Below, in pieces: positions 1 to 6,781 of a stretch of DNA of 14,055 nt. Source of the DNA: an uncultured Lachnospiraceae bacterium (GTDB lineage: Bacteria; Bacillota; Clostridia; Lachnospirales; Lachnospiraceae); NCBI GenBank assembly GCA_958426095.1, contig CATZYB010000048.1, positions 1 to 14,055 of the forward strand. Reading direction: 5' to 3'. Below the pieces are notes generated by a model. That model was not told the DNA's origin. It saw only the letters and a program-made list of their open reading frames with translations, and made no database searches. How positions within the stretch are numbered: the stretch's first letter is position 1; every line of letters begins with the position of its first letter. A program made the translations under genes and the position numbers.

Positions 1-1
1 T

Positions 2-169
2 TCGAACACGATCCAAAAAAAAAAGGTCATGAAAAATCTCTATCTGTGCGGCGAACAGGTATCCGTTATAGAGTCTGTAGGGTCTCTTATGACTCCCCGG
101 GTCCAGATCTGCGCGGCTCATGAGGCCAATATGGCTCTGCGGCTGCTTCTTGGCATCAAGGACGTCTGA
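2..169 (+). CDS. thiF: ThiF, sulfur carrier protein adenylyltransferase (C-terminal 55 codons)
   Basis: Only the 3' end is in the window: an open frame entering from the left edge and ending at TGA 167-169. The residues I can read, including KNLYLCGEQVS, then GSLMTPRVQICAAHEANMAL near the end, match the C-terminal tail of clostridial ThiF (family pattern: LYLCGD, then a Leu-Met-x-PRV segment, then AxHxANMALRL). ThiF is an E1-like enzyme that adenylates the C-terminal glycine of ThiS so it can accept sulfur for thiazole formation. The catalytic nucleotide-binding fold lies outside the window. Its stop is 79 bp before thiG on the same strand, which fits a thi operon. Identity is inferred from the tail motif plus context; another member of the MoeB/ThiF/HesA family is the only realistic alternative. 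Confidence 0.75.
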   Translation, partial: SNTIQKKKVMKNLYLCGEQVSVIESVGSLMTPRVQICAAHEANMALRLLLGIKDV

Positions 170-172
170 CTT

Positions 173-206
173 TCGGCACTCGGAATCCTTTTTAAGGCTG
201 TGCCGA
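173..206 (+). other. Inverted repeat between thiF and thiG
   Basis: TCGGCAC at 173-179 pairs perfectly with GTGCCGA at 200-206, and an inner CCTT/AAGG (188-191 and 195-198) could stack inside the loop. On the plus strand it is followed by TAAAAAAATTTATATATC and no T-run, so it does not look like an intrinsic terminator for thiF. An mRNA hairpin that protects or marks a processing point between thiF and thiG is possible. Structure is seen; function is inferred. Confidence 0.45.
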
Positions 207-248
207 TAAAAAAATTTATATATCAAAAAAATCAGGAGGATACATCAA

Positions 249-1016
249 ATGAAAGATACATTGATCATCGGGGGACACGAATTTAACTCCCGTTTTATTT
301 TAGGTTCGGGAAAATTTTCTCTGGAAATGACAAAGGCCGTTATTGAAAACGGCGGCGTTGAAATGGCCACGCTGGCGCTGCGCCGAGCCAATGCCGGTGG
401 AAAGGAAAATATCCTGGACTATATGCCTGAGGGCATTACTCTTCTGCCAAATACCTCCGGTGCAAGAAATGCCGAAGAAGCTGTACGTATCGCCCGCCTT
501 TCCAGAGAACTTGGCTGCGGTGATTTCGTAAAAATTGAAGTGATCCATGAAGCCAAATATTTAATGCCAGACAATCATGAAACCATTAAAGCCACAGAAA
601 TCCTCGCCAAAGAAGGATTTATCGTAATGCCGTATATGATGCCGGATCTGGTGGCCGCCCGTGCCTTACGGGATGCCGGAGCCGCAGCGATCATGCCGCT
701 CGGCGCTCCAATCGGCAGCAACAAGGGGCTTTGTACCCGTGACTTTGTGAAAATGATCGTAGAAGAAATTGACCTTCCAATCATTGTTGACGCCGGTATC
801 GGCCGTCCTTCCCAGGCCTGCGAGGCTATGGAACTTGGGGTTGACGCCGTTATGGCAAATACTGCCATCGCCACGGCCGGAAATGTGGCTGCCATGGCAA
901 AAGCCTTCAAATTGGCTATTGAAGCCGGACGTCTGGCTTATCTTTCCGGTCCTGGCCGGGTTCTTGAATTCCGCGGTGAAGCATCCAGCCCTCTGACCGG
1001 CTTTATGGAAAATTAG
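249..1016 (+). CDS. thiG: Thiazole synthase ThiG
   Basis: ThiG forms the thiazole phosphate ring of thiamine in the cytoplasm from 1-deoxy-D-xylulose 5-phosphate, dehydroglycine and ThiS-thiocarboxylate. The 255-residue product is the normal family length and is a single (beta/alpha)8 barrel. The Schiff-base lysine is K95 in FVKIEV; phosphate-binding loops are LGAPIGSNKG (151-160), DAGIGRPSQA (181-190) and the VMANTAIA strand from 201. The start ATG at 249 is preceded by a strong AGGAGGA 8-9 bp upstream. The gene ends with TAG at 1014-1016, and this stop overlaps the TAGGAGG ribosome binding site of thiH, so the two are translationally close. Nothing is missing. Assignment is very secure from motifs and from the following thiH. 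Confidence 0.97.
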   Translation: MKDTLIIGGHEFNSRFILGSGKFSLEMTKAVIENGGVEMATLALRRANAGGKENILDYMPEGITLLPNTSGARNAEEAVRIARLSRELGCGDFVKIEVIHEAKYLMPDNHETIKATEILAKEGFIVMPYMMPDLVAARALRDAGAAAIMPLGAPIGSNKGLCTRDFVKMIVEEIDLPIIVDAGIGRPSQACEAMELGVDAVMANTAIATAGNVAAMAKAFKLAIEAGRLAYLSGPGRVLEFRGEASSPLTGFMEN

Positions 1017-1028
1017 GAGGCGAAATAA

Positions 1029-2183
1029 ATGAAAACCACAGCAACAGACCCTATGAAATACCTGGATACAATGGAAGCCGTAGATTCTGACATTATGGAC
1101 AAAATTCTTAACGCCATGGAACATTATGACTATCATCGTTATACAGAAACCGATGTCCGCTCAGCTCTGGCTAAGGATGTTTTGAATCCGGAAGATTTTG
1201 CCGCTCTCCTCTCTCCGGCCGCCTTTCCATTTCTTGAAGAAATGGCCCATAAAGCCCAATATGAGACACGGAAACACTTTGGCAATTCGGTGTGTATGTT
1301 TACGCCGCTTTACATTGCCAACTACTGCGAAAATGAATGTGTTTACTGCGGATTCAACTGTAAAAACAAGATTCACCGTGCTAAACTGACCTATGAAGAG
1401 ATCGACCATGAACTGGCGACCATCGCCAAAACCGGATTAAAGGAAATCCTTATCCTCACCGGAGAGTCCCGGAACATGTCCGATGTGGAATATATTGGCG
1501 AAGCCTTAAAACTGGCCCAAAAATATTTTTCTACTATTGGTATCGAAATCTATCCGCTGAACTCCGACGAGTACCGCTATCTTCATGAATGCGGCGCCGA
1601 CTTTGTAAGCGTTTATCAGGAAACCTACAATCCAGTTAAATATGAACAAATGCATCCAAGCGGCCCAAAACGGGTTTATCCATACAGACTGAACGCTCAG
1701 GAGCGGGCTTTAAGGGGCGGAATGCGGGGCGTCTCTTTCGGCGCTCTCCTTGGCCTTGACGATTTTCGAAAAGACGCCTTTGCTTCAGGCATGCACGCCT
1801 ACTACATTCAGCAAAAATATCCTCATGCAGAGATTTCTTTTTCTACTCCGAGGCTGAGACCTTATGTCAATAACGCGGATAATAACCCAAATGACGTTCA
1901 TGAACCCCAACTTTTACAGGTCATGCTGGCCTACCGTCTCTTCATGCCATTTGCCGGAATCACCATTTCCACCCGGGAACGGGCAGGATTCCGTGATAAT
2001 GTCATCGGTATGGCAGCCACAAAAATCTCCGCCGGCGTCAGCGTCGGTGTGGGCGGCCACGAAGAAGAAGCCAAGGGAGACGAACAATTTGAAATCTCCG
2101 ATCCACGGAGCGTCGGCGAAGTTCATCAGGCCATCTTAAATCACGGTCTGCAGCCGGTATATACCGATTATCTGTGGGTATAA
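1029..2183 (+). CDS. thiH: 2-iminoacetate synthase ThiH (radical SAM tyrosine lyase)
   Basis: ThiH is a radical S-adenosylmethionine enzyme that cleaves tyrosine to dehydroglycine (2-iminoacetate) and p-cresol, giving ThiG its C2-N unit. The [4Fe-4S] cluster motif CxxxCxxC is C100-ENE-C104-VY-C107 in a NYCENECVYCGF context typical of ThiH and the related HydG. At 384 residues it is close to the usual 370-380; HydG is much longer (about 470) and has a C-terminal CxxC extension that is absent here. Other family segments are ILTGESR (about 141-147) and SFGALLGLDDFRKDAF. The start ATG is 12 bp after thiG and sits behind GGAGG. A plain anaerobe is suggested, since aerobes commonly use the glycine oxidase ThiO instead. 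No thiE follows: the operon ends at the hairpin 11 bp downstream. Confidence 0.96.
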   Translation: MKTTATDPMKYLDTMEAVDSDIMDKILNAMEHYDYHRYTETDVRSALAKDVLNPEDFAALLSPAAFPFLEEMAHKAQYETRKHFGNSVCMFTPLYIANYCENECVYCGFNCKNKIHRAKLTYEEIDHELATIAKTGLKEILILTGESRNMSDVEYIGEALKLAQKYFSTIGIEIYPLNSDEYRYLHECGADFVSVYQETYNPVKYEQMHPSGPKRVYPYRLNAQERALRGGMRGVSFGALLGLDDFRKDAFASGMHAYYIQQKYPHAEISFSTPRLRPYVNNADNNPNDVHEPQLLQVMLAYRLFMPFAGITISTRERAGFRDNVIGMAATKISAGVSVGVGGHEEEAKGDEQFEISDPRSVGEVHQAILNHGLQPVYTDYLWV

Positions 2184-2193
2184 ATTTATGCAA

Positions 2194-2231
2194 AAAGGTG
2201 GAATCCGTTTTCTACACTTGATTCCACCTTT
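2194..2231. terminator. Shared hairpin terminator between convergent thiH and hicB
   Basis: AAAGGTGGAATC (2194-2205) and GATTCCACCTTT (2220-2231) form a perfect 12-bp stem with a 14-nt loop. It lies 11 bp after the thiH stop on the plus strand and 10 bp after the hicB stop on the minus strand. Read on the minus strand the stem is followed by a run of five T, a good intrinsic terminator for hicAB; on the plus strand the T-tract is only TTT plus TATCT, so termination of thi would be weaker. Confidence 0.8.
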
Positions 2232-2241
2232 ATCTACTATC

Positions 2242-2652
2242 TCAATCTTTCGATGTTTTCACTCCGACCTTTTCCAGCAATGCTTCCTGCAGTACCTGAG
2301 AAAAATTTATGTTCTGCCTTATTGCAGCTTCATTCAGCCATTCAGGTATACTCAAGGTCTTTTTTACAGCTCTGGAACAATGTTTCCTTCGATACTCCGC
2401 CATGTCAAATTCAATAACCACTAAAAAACTATTCGGCTCAATCTGAATGTCCTGAGGATTTGAGGCTACGGGAATCTGCTTTTTTTCTCCTTCTTTTTCT
2501 GCTAACGCCAGACCTAAGGCTCCTACTGCCATCTCATAGGCCTCCTGCATATCTTCTCCTTGCGTCATACACTCAGGAATATCAGGAAATGTAATCCAAA
2601 AACCGCCTTCTTCCGCCTCATGGAATAAGGCCGGATAGAATAATTTGTTCAT
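2242..2652 (-). CDS. hicB: HicB family antitoxin
   Basis: This 136-residue protein looks like a HicB antitoxin, which binds and inhibits the HicA RNase and represses its own promoter. The N-terminal half is the degenerate RNase H-like HicB fold: FYPALFHEAEEGGFWITFPD, then IPECMTQGEDMQEAYEMA (about 25-42), the usual G-x-W-x-x-F-P-D-x-P-x-C-x-T-x-G-x-x-x-x-E-A pattern. The C-terminal part from about residue 96, VKKTLSIPEWLNEAAIRQN followed by INFSQVLQEAL, reads as a ribbon-helix-helix DNA-binding domain, so this is the longer two-domain type. The ATG at 2650-2652 has GGAGG about 9 bp upstream. It lies 30 bp after hicA on the same strand. Function is family knowledge; no toxin activity is shown by the sequence. 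Confidence 0.9.
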   Translation of the reverse strand: MNKLFYPALFHEAEEGGFWITFPDIPECMTQGEDMQEAYEMAVGALGLALAEKEGEKKQIPVASNPQDIQIEPNSFLVVIEFDMAEYRRKHCSRAVKKTLSIPEWLNEAAIRQNINFSQVLQEALLEKVGVKTSKD

Positions 2653-2682
2653 ATTATGATACCTCCATTATATTGACGGTGC

Positions 2683-2871
2683 TCAATCCAGCCCGGCTTG
2701 TTTAAGTATTGCTTTCTCCAATCCTTTCTTCAGTTCTTTGGAATGATAAGGGACAATTACCATTCTTCCGGTTTCTGTCTTCTTCAATTTTACATGGGAA
2801 CCATTCTGACTGACAGCTTTAAAACCGTTTTTCTTCAGGAGCTTTATCATCTCCTGTGATGTCATTGACAT
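2683..2871 (-). CDS. hicA: HicA family mRNA interferase toxin
   Basis: A 62-residue basic protein matching HicA toxins, small dsRBD-like ribonucleases that cleave mRNA when freed from HicB. The diagnostic pattern is visible: TSQEMIKLLKKNGF, then GSHVKLKK with the catalytic histidine at H26, then VIVPYHSKELKKGLEKAILKQAGL. The start at 2869-2871 has AGGAG about 9 bp upstream; an in-frame ATG two codons later (2863-2865) is possible and would give 60 residues. It is the first gene of the pair, toxin before antitoxin as is usual for hicAB, and is driven by the promoter at 2903-2931. All family landmarks are present, so it appears to be an intact toxin. Confidence 0.9.
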   Translation of the reverse strand: MSMTSQEMIKLLKKNGFKAVSQNGSHVKLKKTETGRMVIVPYHSKELKKGLEKAILKQAGLD

Positions 2872-2902
2872 CCTGTGTATCTCCTCTCCCCATCACAATT
2901 TT

Positions 2903-2931
2903 ATATTACTACGTGTTATTACGTGCGTCAA
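2903..2931 (-). promoter_or_regulatory. hicAB promoter with tandem 10-bp repeat operator
   Basis: On the minus strand a -35 of TTGACG (2926-2931) and a -10 of TAATAT (2903-2908) are separated by exactly 17 bp, a near-consensus sigma-A promoter 32 bp before hicA. The spacer is almost filled by two contiguous 10-bp direct repeats, TTACTACGTG (2906-2915) and TTATTACGTG (2916-2925) as read on the plus strand, differing at one base. One-turn spacing of half-sites between -35 and -10 suits a ribbon-helix-helix repressor, and HicB carries such a domain. The repeats are seen; binding by HicB is inferred. Confidence 0.75.
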
Positions 2932-3025
2932 TATGTAAATTATATACTTCGACACTAACCATATGTTACCATAACGAAGAATATCTTCAATCATTATGCT
3001 TCGACAATTTCTAAGGTTTTTCATT
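2932..3025. other. Non-coding gap between hicAB promoter and glgB terminator
   Basis: An A/T-rich stretch with no credible gene. It holds an imperfect 12-bp direct repeat, TATACTTCGACA (2943-2954) and TATGCTTCGACA (2995-3006), and a short palindrome GAAGA-ATA-TCTTC (2976-2988). I cannot assign a function. Confidence 0.3.
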
Positions 3026-3060
3026 AAAAAAGGAATTGCCGATCAGGCAATTCCTTTTTT
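3026..3060 (-). terminator. Intrinsic terminator of glgB
   Basis: AAAAAAGGAATTGCC (3026-3040) and GGCAATTCCTTTTTT (3046-3060) form a perfect 15-bp stem with a 5-nt loop, starting 6 bp past the glgB stop. On the minus strand the GC-containing core is followed by a T6 tract. The symmetry means it would also stop plus-strand transcription. Confidence 0.92.
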
Positions 3061-3066
3061 CTTTAC

Positions 3067-5352
3067 TTAACTGTTCTTTGATATACTTTCTTTTTTCCGT
3101 TTTTTCGCCGGAGCCAACGGTGTGCATTTAAATATACTGATGCCAAGCGGCGGCACGGTAATCTTAATCGAATCATCTCTGCCGTCACACTCTTCGGCCT
3201 TTGACTGTTTTAATCTCGGGTTCACATTACCTTCTCCGCCGAATTTCACTGCGTCACTGTTGAATATCTCTTTGAATTTCCCGCGGAATGGCACACCGAT
3301 CTTATAGTTTTTCCGTACAACCGGCGTGAAATTGCAGACAACTAATAAGGTTTCATCTTTTTTAGAGGTATTTCTTGTAAACACAACAATACTCTCATCG
3401 GCAGAAATATTATTGATCCACTCAAATCCTTCCGGTTCATCATCTAAGGCATACAAGGCCGGATATTCTTTATAAAAATGAATCAACTCCCGCATATAAT
3501 CCTGCATTTTTTTATGCATTTCATGTTCAAGCATAAACCACTCCAGGCTCTTTCCCTCATTAAATTCTGTAAATTGGGCGAAATCCTGCCCCATAAACAA
3601 AAGCTTCTTTCCCGGATGGCACATCATAAAGCCATAGGCCACCCGGAGATTTGCAAACTTGTCCTTATATTCGCCCGGCATTTTTCCGATCATAGAACCC
3701 TTACCATGAACGACCTCATCATGGGACAGTACAAGCATAAATTTCTCGCTGTAAGCATAAATCATACTGAACAAAAGCTGTCCGTAAGCACCTTTCCGGA
3801 ATAATGGATCCAACGACATATAACCGAGGAAGTCATTCATCCAGCCCATGTTCCACTTCATATCGAAGCCCAGGCTGTCATCCTCCACCGCACCGGTCAC
3901 TTTCGGCCAGGCCGTGGACTCTTCTGCAATCATCTGAACTTCCGGATTCCGTTTTTTCATCATGGAATTTAAATGTTTCAAAAATTCTATCGCTTCCAGA
4001 TGTTCCTTGCCGCCGTACATATTCGGCACCCATTCGCCGTCATTCCGGCCATAGTCCAGATAAAGCATGGAAGCCACCGCATCCATGCGCAGACCATCCA
4101 CATGATACTGCTCCACCCAATACATGGCATTGGCAATAAGGAAGTTACTCACTTCTTTCCGACCATAATCGAAAATCAATGTTCCCCAATGCGGATGCTC
4201 GCCCCGCCGTGGATCCGGATGTTCATAAAGCGGCCCTCCGTCAAATCGGGCCAGACCACTTAAATCCCTTGGAAAATGGGCCGGTACCCAGTCCAGAATG
4301 ACGCCGATATTATGCTGGTGAAGATAATCTACAAAATACATAAAATCTTCCGGCGTACCGTACCGTGAAGTCGGTGCATAGTAGCCCGTTACCTGATAAC
4401 CCCAGGATTCATCCAGCGGATGTTCCATGACCGGCATCAGTTCTACATGGGTATATCCCATATCCGTTACATAATCCGTTACCTTCTCAGCCAATTCCCG
4501 GTAATTATAAAATCCGGCCGGTTCGATCACGGTCTCGTTTCCGTCTTCATCTGTCTCAACTACCGCATCCGGACGCATAAATCCAGCCAGATGAAGTTCA
4601 TAAACAAATTCCGGCTTTTCTTTTCTCGCCAGTTTTTTCCTTTGAGATATCCAGGATGCATCCTGCCATTTATGACATTTTTCAATATTATAAATAACAG
4701 AGGCATTGTCCGGACGCATCTGCATCAATGTTCCGTACGGGTCGGATTTTAAAACGACCGTGTCACCCTTCACCTTAATCTCATATTTATAAATTTCTCC
4801 TTCTTTCAATCCAGGAATAAATAATTCATGGATATCGCCGTCCCGCCGCTGCATCGGATGACGTCTTCCATCCCACTGGTTAAAATCACCAACAACACTG
4901 ACGCGAATCGCCTTTGGCGCCCATACTGCAAACCGGACACCCTTAACCCCCTGAACCGTCATCGGATGTGCTCCCAGGACCTTATAAATTTCATAGTGAA
5001 TGCCTGCCTGGAACTTTTTGATATCTTCAATCTGGATCGTTGCCGGAAAAGCATAAGGATCCCGGCATTTTACCGTATTATTCTCCCCATAAGTCACACG
5101 ATAGTAATAGGCCGGGATTGTTTCCTGAAAAAGCAAAACAGCAAAATAATCCTCATCCACTTCCCGCATTTCCACGGCTTCCTGCCCTTTCACAAGAATC
5201 TCGCACTTTTCCGCCCCTGGAAAATATGCCTGTATAACAATTCCCTCATCCACCTTGTGCGGTCCTAAAATCTGTTTTGGACGGTCATGCTCCGAATAAA
5301 TAATTGCCTCTATTTCCGGCCATTGCATATACCCCAATAATTTATCTTCCAT
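3067..5352 (-). CDS. glgB: 1,4-alpha-glucan branching enzyme GlgB
   Basis: GlgB makes the alpha-1,6 branch points of glycogen by cutting an alpha-1,4 chain and rejoining it. The 761-residue product is slightly longer than the E. coli enzyme (728). The N-terminal part carries beta-sandwich (CBM48-type) modules, the second around 115-210 with FAVWAPKAIRVSVVGDFNQW. The GH13 barrel shows all catalytic regions: DWVPAHF (354-360), DGLRMD with nucleophile D424, MIAEEST with acid/base E477, and VLSHDEVVHGK with H544-D545. The spacing of these residues equals that of E. coli GlgB. The C-terminal tail after about 746 is short and very basic. The ATG at 5350-5352 follows AAGGAGGGG. It has its own terminator and promoter region, and no other glycogen gene is adjacent, so it is probably a single-gene unit. 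Confidence 0.96.
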   Translation of the reverse strand: MEDKLLGYMQWPEIEAIIYSEHDRPKQILGPHKVDEGIVIQAYFPGAEKCEILVKGQEAVEMREVDEDYFAVLLFQETIPAYYYRVTYGENNTVKCRDPYAFPATIQIEDIKKFQAGIHYEIYKVLGAHPMTVQGVKGVRFAVWAPKAIRVSVVGDFNQWDGRRHPMQRRDGDIHELFIPGLKEGEIYKYEIKVKGDTVVLKSDPYGTLMQMRPDNASVIYNIEKCHKWQDASWISQRKKLARKEKPEFVYELHLAGFMRPDAVVETDEDGNETVIEPAGFYNYRELAEKVTDYVTDMGYTHVELMPVMEHPLDESWGYQVTGYYAPTSRYGTPEDFMYFVDYLHQHNIGVILDWVPAHFPRDLSGLARFDGGPLYEHPDPRRGEHPHWGTLIFDYGRKEVSNFLIANAMYWVEQYHVDGLRMDAVASMLYLDYGRNDGEWVPNMYGGKEHLEAIEFLKHLNSMMKKRNPEVQMIAEESTAWPKVTGAVEDDSLGFDMKWNMGWMNDFLGYMSLDPLFRKGAYGQLLFSMIYAYSEKFMLVLSHDEVVHGKGSMIGKMPGEYKDKFANLRVAYGFMMCHPGKKLLFMGQDFAQFTEFNEGKSLEWFMLEHEMHKKMQDYMRELIHFYKEYPALYALDDEPEGFEWINNISADESIVVFTRNTSKKDETLLVVCNFTPVVRKNYKIGVPFRGKFKEIFNSDAVKFGGEGNVNPRLKQSKAEECDGRDDSIKITVPPLGISIFKCTPLAPAKKRKKESISKNS

Positions 5353-5390
5353 AACAACCCCTCCTTGGTTTCTAACTGTACGCCTTCACC

Positions 5391-5447
5391 CTATAGTCTA
5401 TCCGGAATATCCTCAATTCTTCTTTGATATTCCATATTTCTTTGCAT
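5391..5447 (-). CDS. Possible 18-codon leader ORF upstream of glgB
   Basis: Between the putative glgB promoter and glgB, an ATG at 5445-5447 opens a frame of 18 codons (MQRNMEYQRRIEDIPDRL) ending in TAG at 5391-5393, 38 bp before the glgB start. It is preceded by purine-rich GAGGAAAGGG about 8-15 bp upstream, a modest ribosome binding site. It has no recognisable stalling motif and resembles nothing I know, so it may be chance; its position inside the likely 5' leader is the only reason to list it. Confidence 0.15.
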   Translation of the reverse strand: MQRNMEYQRRIEDIPDRL

Positions 5448-5473
5448 ATGCCCTGTCCCTTTCCTCAAATATA

Positions 5474-5508
5474 AGTATAGTATATCACATATCTATAAGA
5501 AGCGGAAA
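5474..5508 (-). promoter_or_regulatory. Probable glgB promoter
   Basis: On the minus strand two overlapping -10 hexamers TATACT occur at 5474-5479 and 5479-5484, in an A/T-rich stretch just downstream of the serA terminator and about 125 bp before glgB. The corresponding -35 region is poor (TTCCGC or TTTCCG at 5502-5508). The long A/T-rich leader down to 5353 contains no gene other than the doubtful 18-codon frame. Confidence 0.45.
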
Positions 5509-5522
5509 AGGTTTTCCAATAA

Positions 5523-5560
5523 AAATACCCCTGAAAAGTATTAACTTTTCAGAGGTATTT
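5523..5560 (-). terminator. Terminator of the leu-ilv-ser operon after serA
   Basis: A 17-position stem with one C/A mismatch, AAATACC-C-CTGAAAAGT (5523-5539) against ACTTTTCAG-A-GGTATTT (5544-5560), loop ATTA. On the minus strand it is followed by five T and lies 57 bp past the serA stop. It separates the amino-acid operon from glgB. Confidence 0.85.
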
Positions 5561-5617
5561 GAAACCTTATTTTGTCACCCATAATTCCAAAGAGTCGGGG
5601 CAAAGAAAGAATTAAAT

Positions 5618-6769
5618 CTATTTAATCACGCGAACCTTTACAACACCGTCCACCGCTGCAACAGCCTGAAGAGCTTCATCAGCAACGGCCGCTTTTGTGT
5701 CGGCCAGAATGTACATCCAGTCACCCTTTGTGCCACTGACCGCTTTCTCTGTTTCGCCGATAACAGCCTGAATTTTTTCTGCAACACCAGCAGAAGCTTT
5801 GCAGCATATGGAAATACGTCCTGCTGCGGTGCATACGCCAAGGTCTGCCGCCGGATAATTTACAGAATTTTTAATATTGCCATTTTCAATGAAATCACGA
5901 ACTTCTTTAGCGGCCATAATCGCACAGTTGTCTTCGGATTCTTCAGTGGAAGCTCCAAGATGCGGCATAGCAATGACATTTTCCATATTCGCTGTTTTGA
6001 AATTCGGAAAATCGGTGACATACTTTGCAACTTTTCCGGCTTTGATGGCTTCTTCCATAGCATCGTCATCCACAAGAACATCTCTCGCATAATTCAGAAC
6101 GATAACTCCATCTTTCATCTGATCAAAAGCTGCTTTTCCAACCATTTTCTTTGTAGAATCCATAGCCGGTACATGAATCGTAATAAAATCACTGTTTTTA
6201 TAAATTTCGTTAATATCATCCGTTGTTGCAACTGTTCCGGCAAGTTTTGCCCTCATAGCATCGTTTAAAAACGGATCATATCCGGTAACAATCATGCCAA
6301 GGGCATCACAGGCATTGGCAACCATAGCGCCAATGGCGCCCAAACCGATAACACCGATTTTTTTACCGAGGATCTCAGTACCTGCAAAAGCTTTTTTTGC
6401 TTTCTCCATGGTCTTGGAGATGTTCTCATCACCTTTGTTTTCCGTTACCCAGTTTGCTCCGGCAACTACATTACGTGTCGCCATAAAAAGTCCGGCAAGA
6501 ACAAGTTCCTTAACGCCGTTAGCATTTGCTCCCGGTGTATTGAAAACAACAATACCCTTTTCGGCACATTTATCCAACGGTATATTATTAACACCAGCGC
6601 CAGCTCTGGCTACGGCCAGAAGGCCTTCCGGCAGATCCATATCGTGCATAGCCGCACTTCTTACCATAGCCACCTGAGCGTCCGCAAAGTTTTCTGTCTT
6701 TTCGTAGGCATCGGTAAAAATATCCATTCCGACAGCGGCAATTGGATTTAAGCAATTGATTTTATACAT
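5618..6769 (-). CDS. serA: D-3-phosphoglycerate dehydrogenase SerA
   Basis: SerA oxidises 3-phosphoglycerate to 3-phosphohydroxypyruvate with NAD, the first step of serine synthesis. I take the ATG at 6767-6769 (383 residues): AAGAGG lies 8 bp before it. The frame is open for three more codons to a GTG at 6776-6778, which sits directly against that Shine-Dalgarno and is a poor start. Numbering from this ATG: Rossmann motif GLGAIG at 142-147, catalytic arginine R229 in NYARD, catalytic histidine H270 in MPHLGAST, and a C-terminal ACT-like domain from about 314. An ungapped alignment with E. coli SerA around R240/E269 places the catalytic glutamate at K258 (DFPNFKTANMEN), so that residue appears replaced. 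It is 12 bp after serC and ends the operon. The family assignment is secure; full activity is open. Confidence 0.9.
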   Translation of the reverse strand: MYKINCLNPIAAVGMDIFTDAYEKTENFADAQVAMVRSAAMHDMDLPEGLLAVARAGAGVNNIPLDKCAEKGIVVFNTPGANANGVKELVLAGLFMATRNVVAGANWVTENKGDENISKTMEKAKKAFAGTEILGKKIGVIGLGAIGAMVANACDALGMIVTGYDPFLNDAMRAKLAGTVATTDDINEIYKNSDFITIHVPAMDSTKKMVGKAAFDQMKDGVIVLNYARDVLVDDDAMEEAIKAGKVAKYVTDFPNFKTANMENVIAMPHLGASTEESEDNCAIMAAKEVRDFIENGNIKNSVNYPAADLGVCTAAGRISICCKASAGVAEKIQAVIGETEKAVSGTKGDWMYILADTKAAVADEALQAVAAVDGVVKVRVIK

Positions 6770-6781
6770 TTTAAACACCTC

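Noticed and set aside
173..206. Rho-independent terminator after thiF
   Set aside because: No T-tract follows the stem on the plus strand; A-rich sequence follows instead, and thiG is in the same pathway and orientation.
2188..2424. Plus-strand frame of 78 codons after thiH, as a possible extra thi gene
   Set aside because: It begins inside the shared hairpin terminator and is antisense to hicB, which has a clear family match and ribosome binding site.
4828..5268. Plus-strand open frame of 146 codons opposite the glgB 5' half
   Set aside because: It overlaps the N-terminal modules of GlgB on the other strand and reads as compositionally odd, unrecognisable protein.
6776..6778. GTG as the serA start
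   Set aside because: It abuts the Shine-Dalgarno AAGAGG with no spacing, whereas the ATG at 6767-6769 is 8 bp from it and matches the usual MYKINCLN-type beginning.
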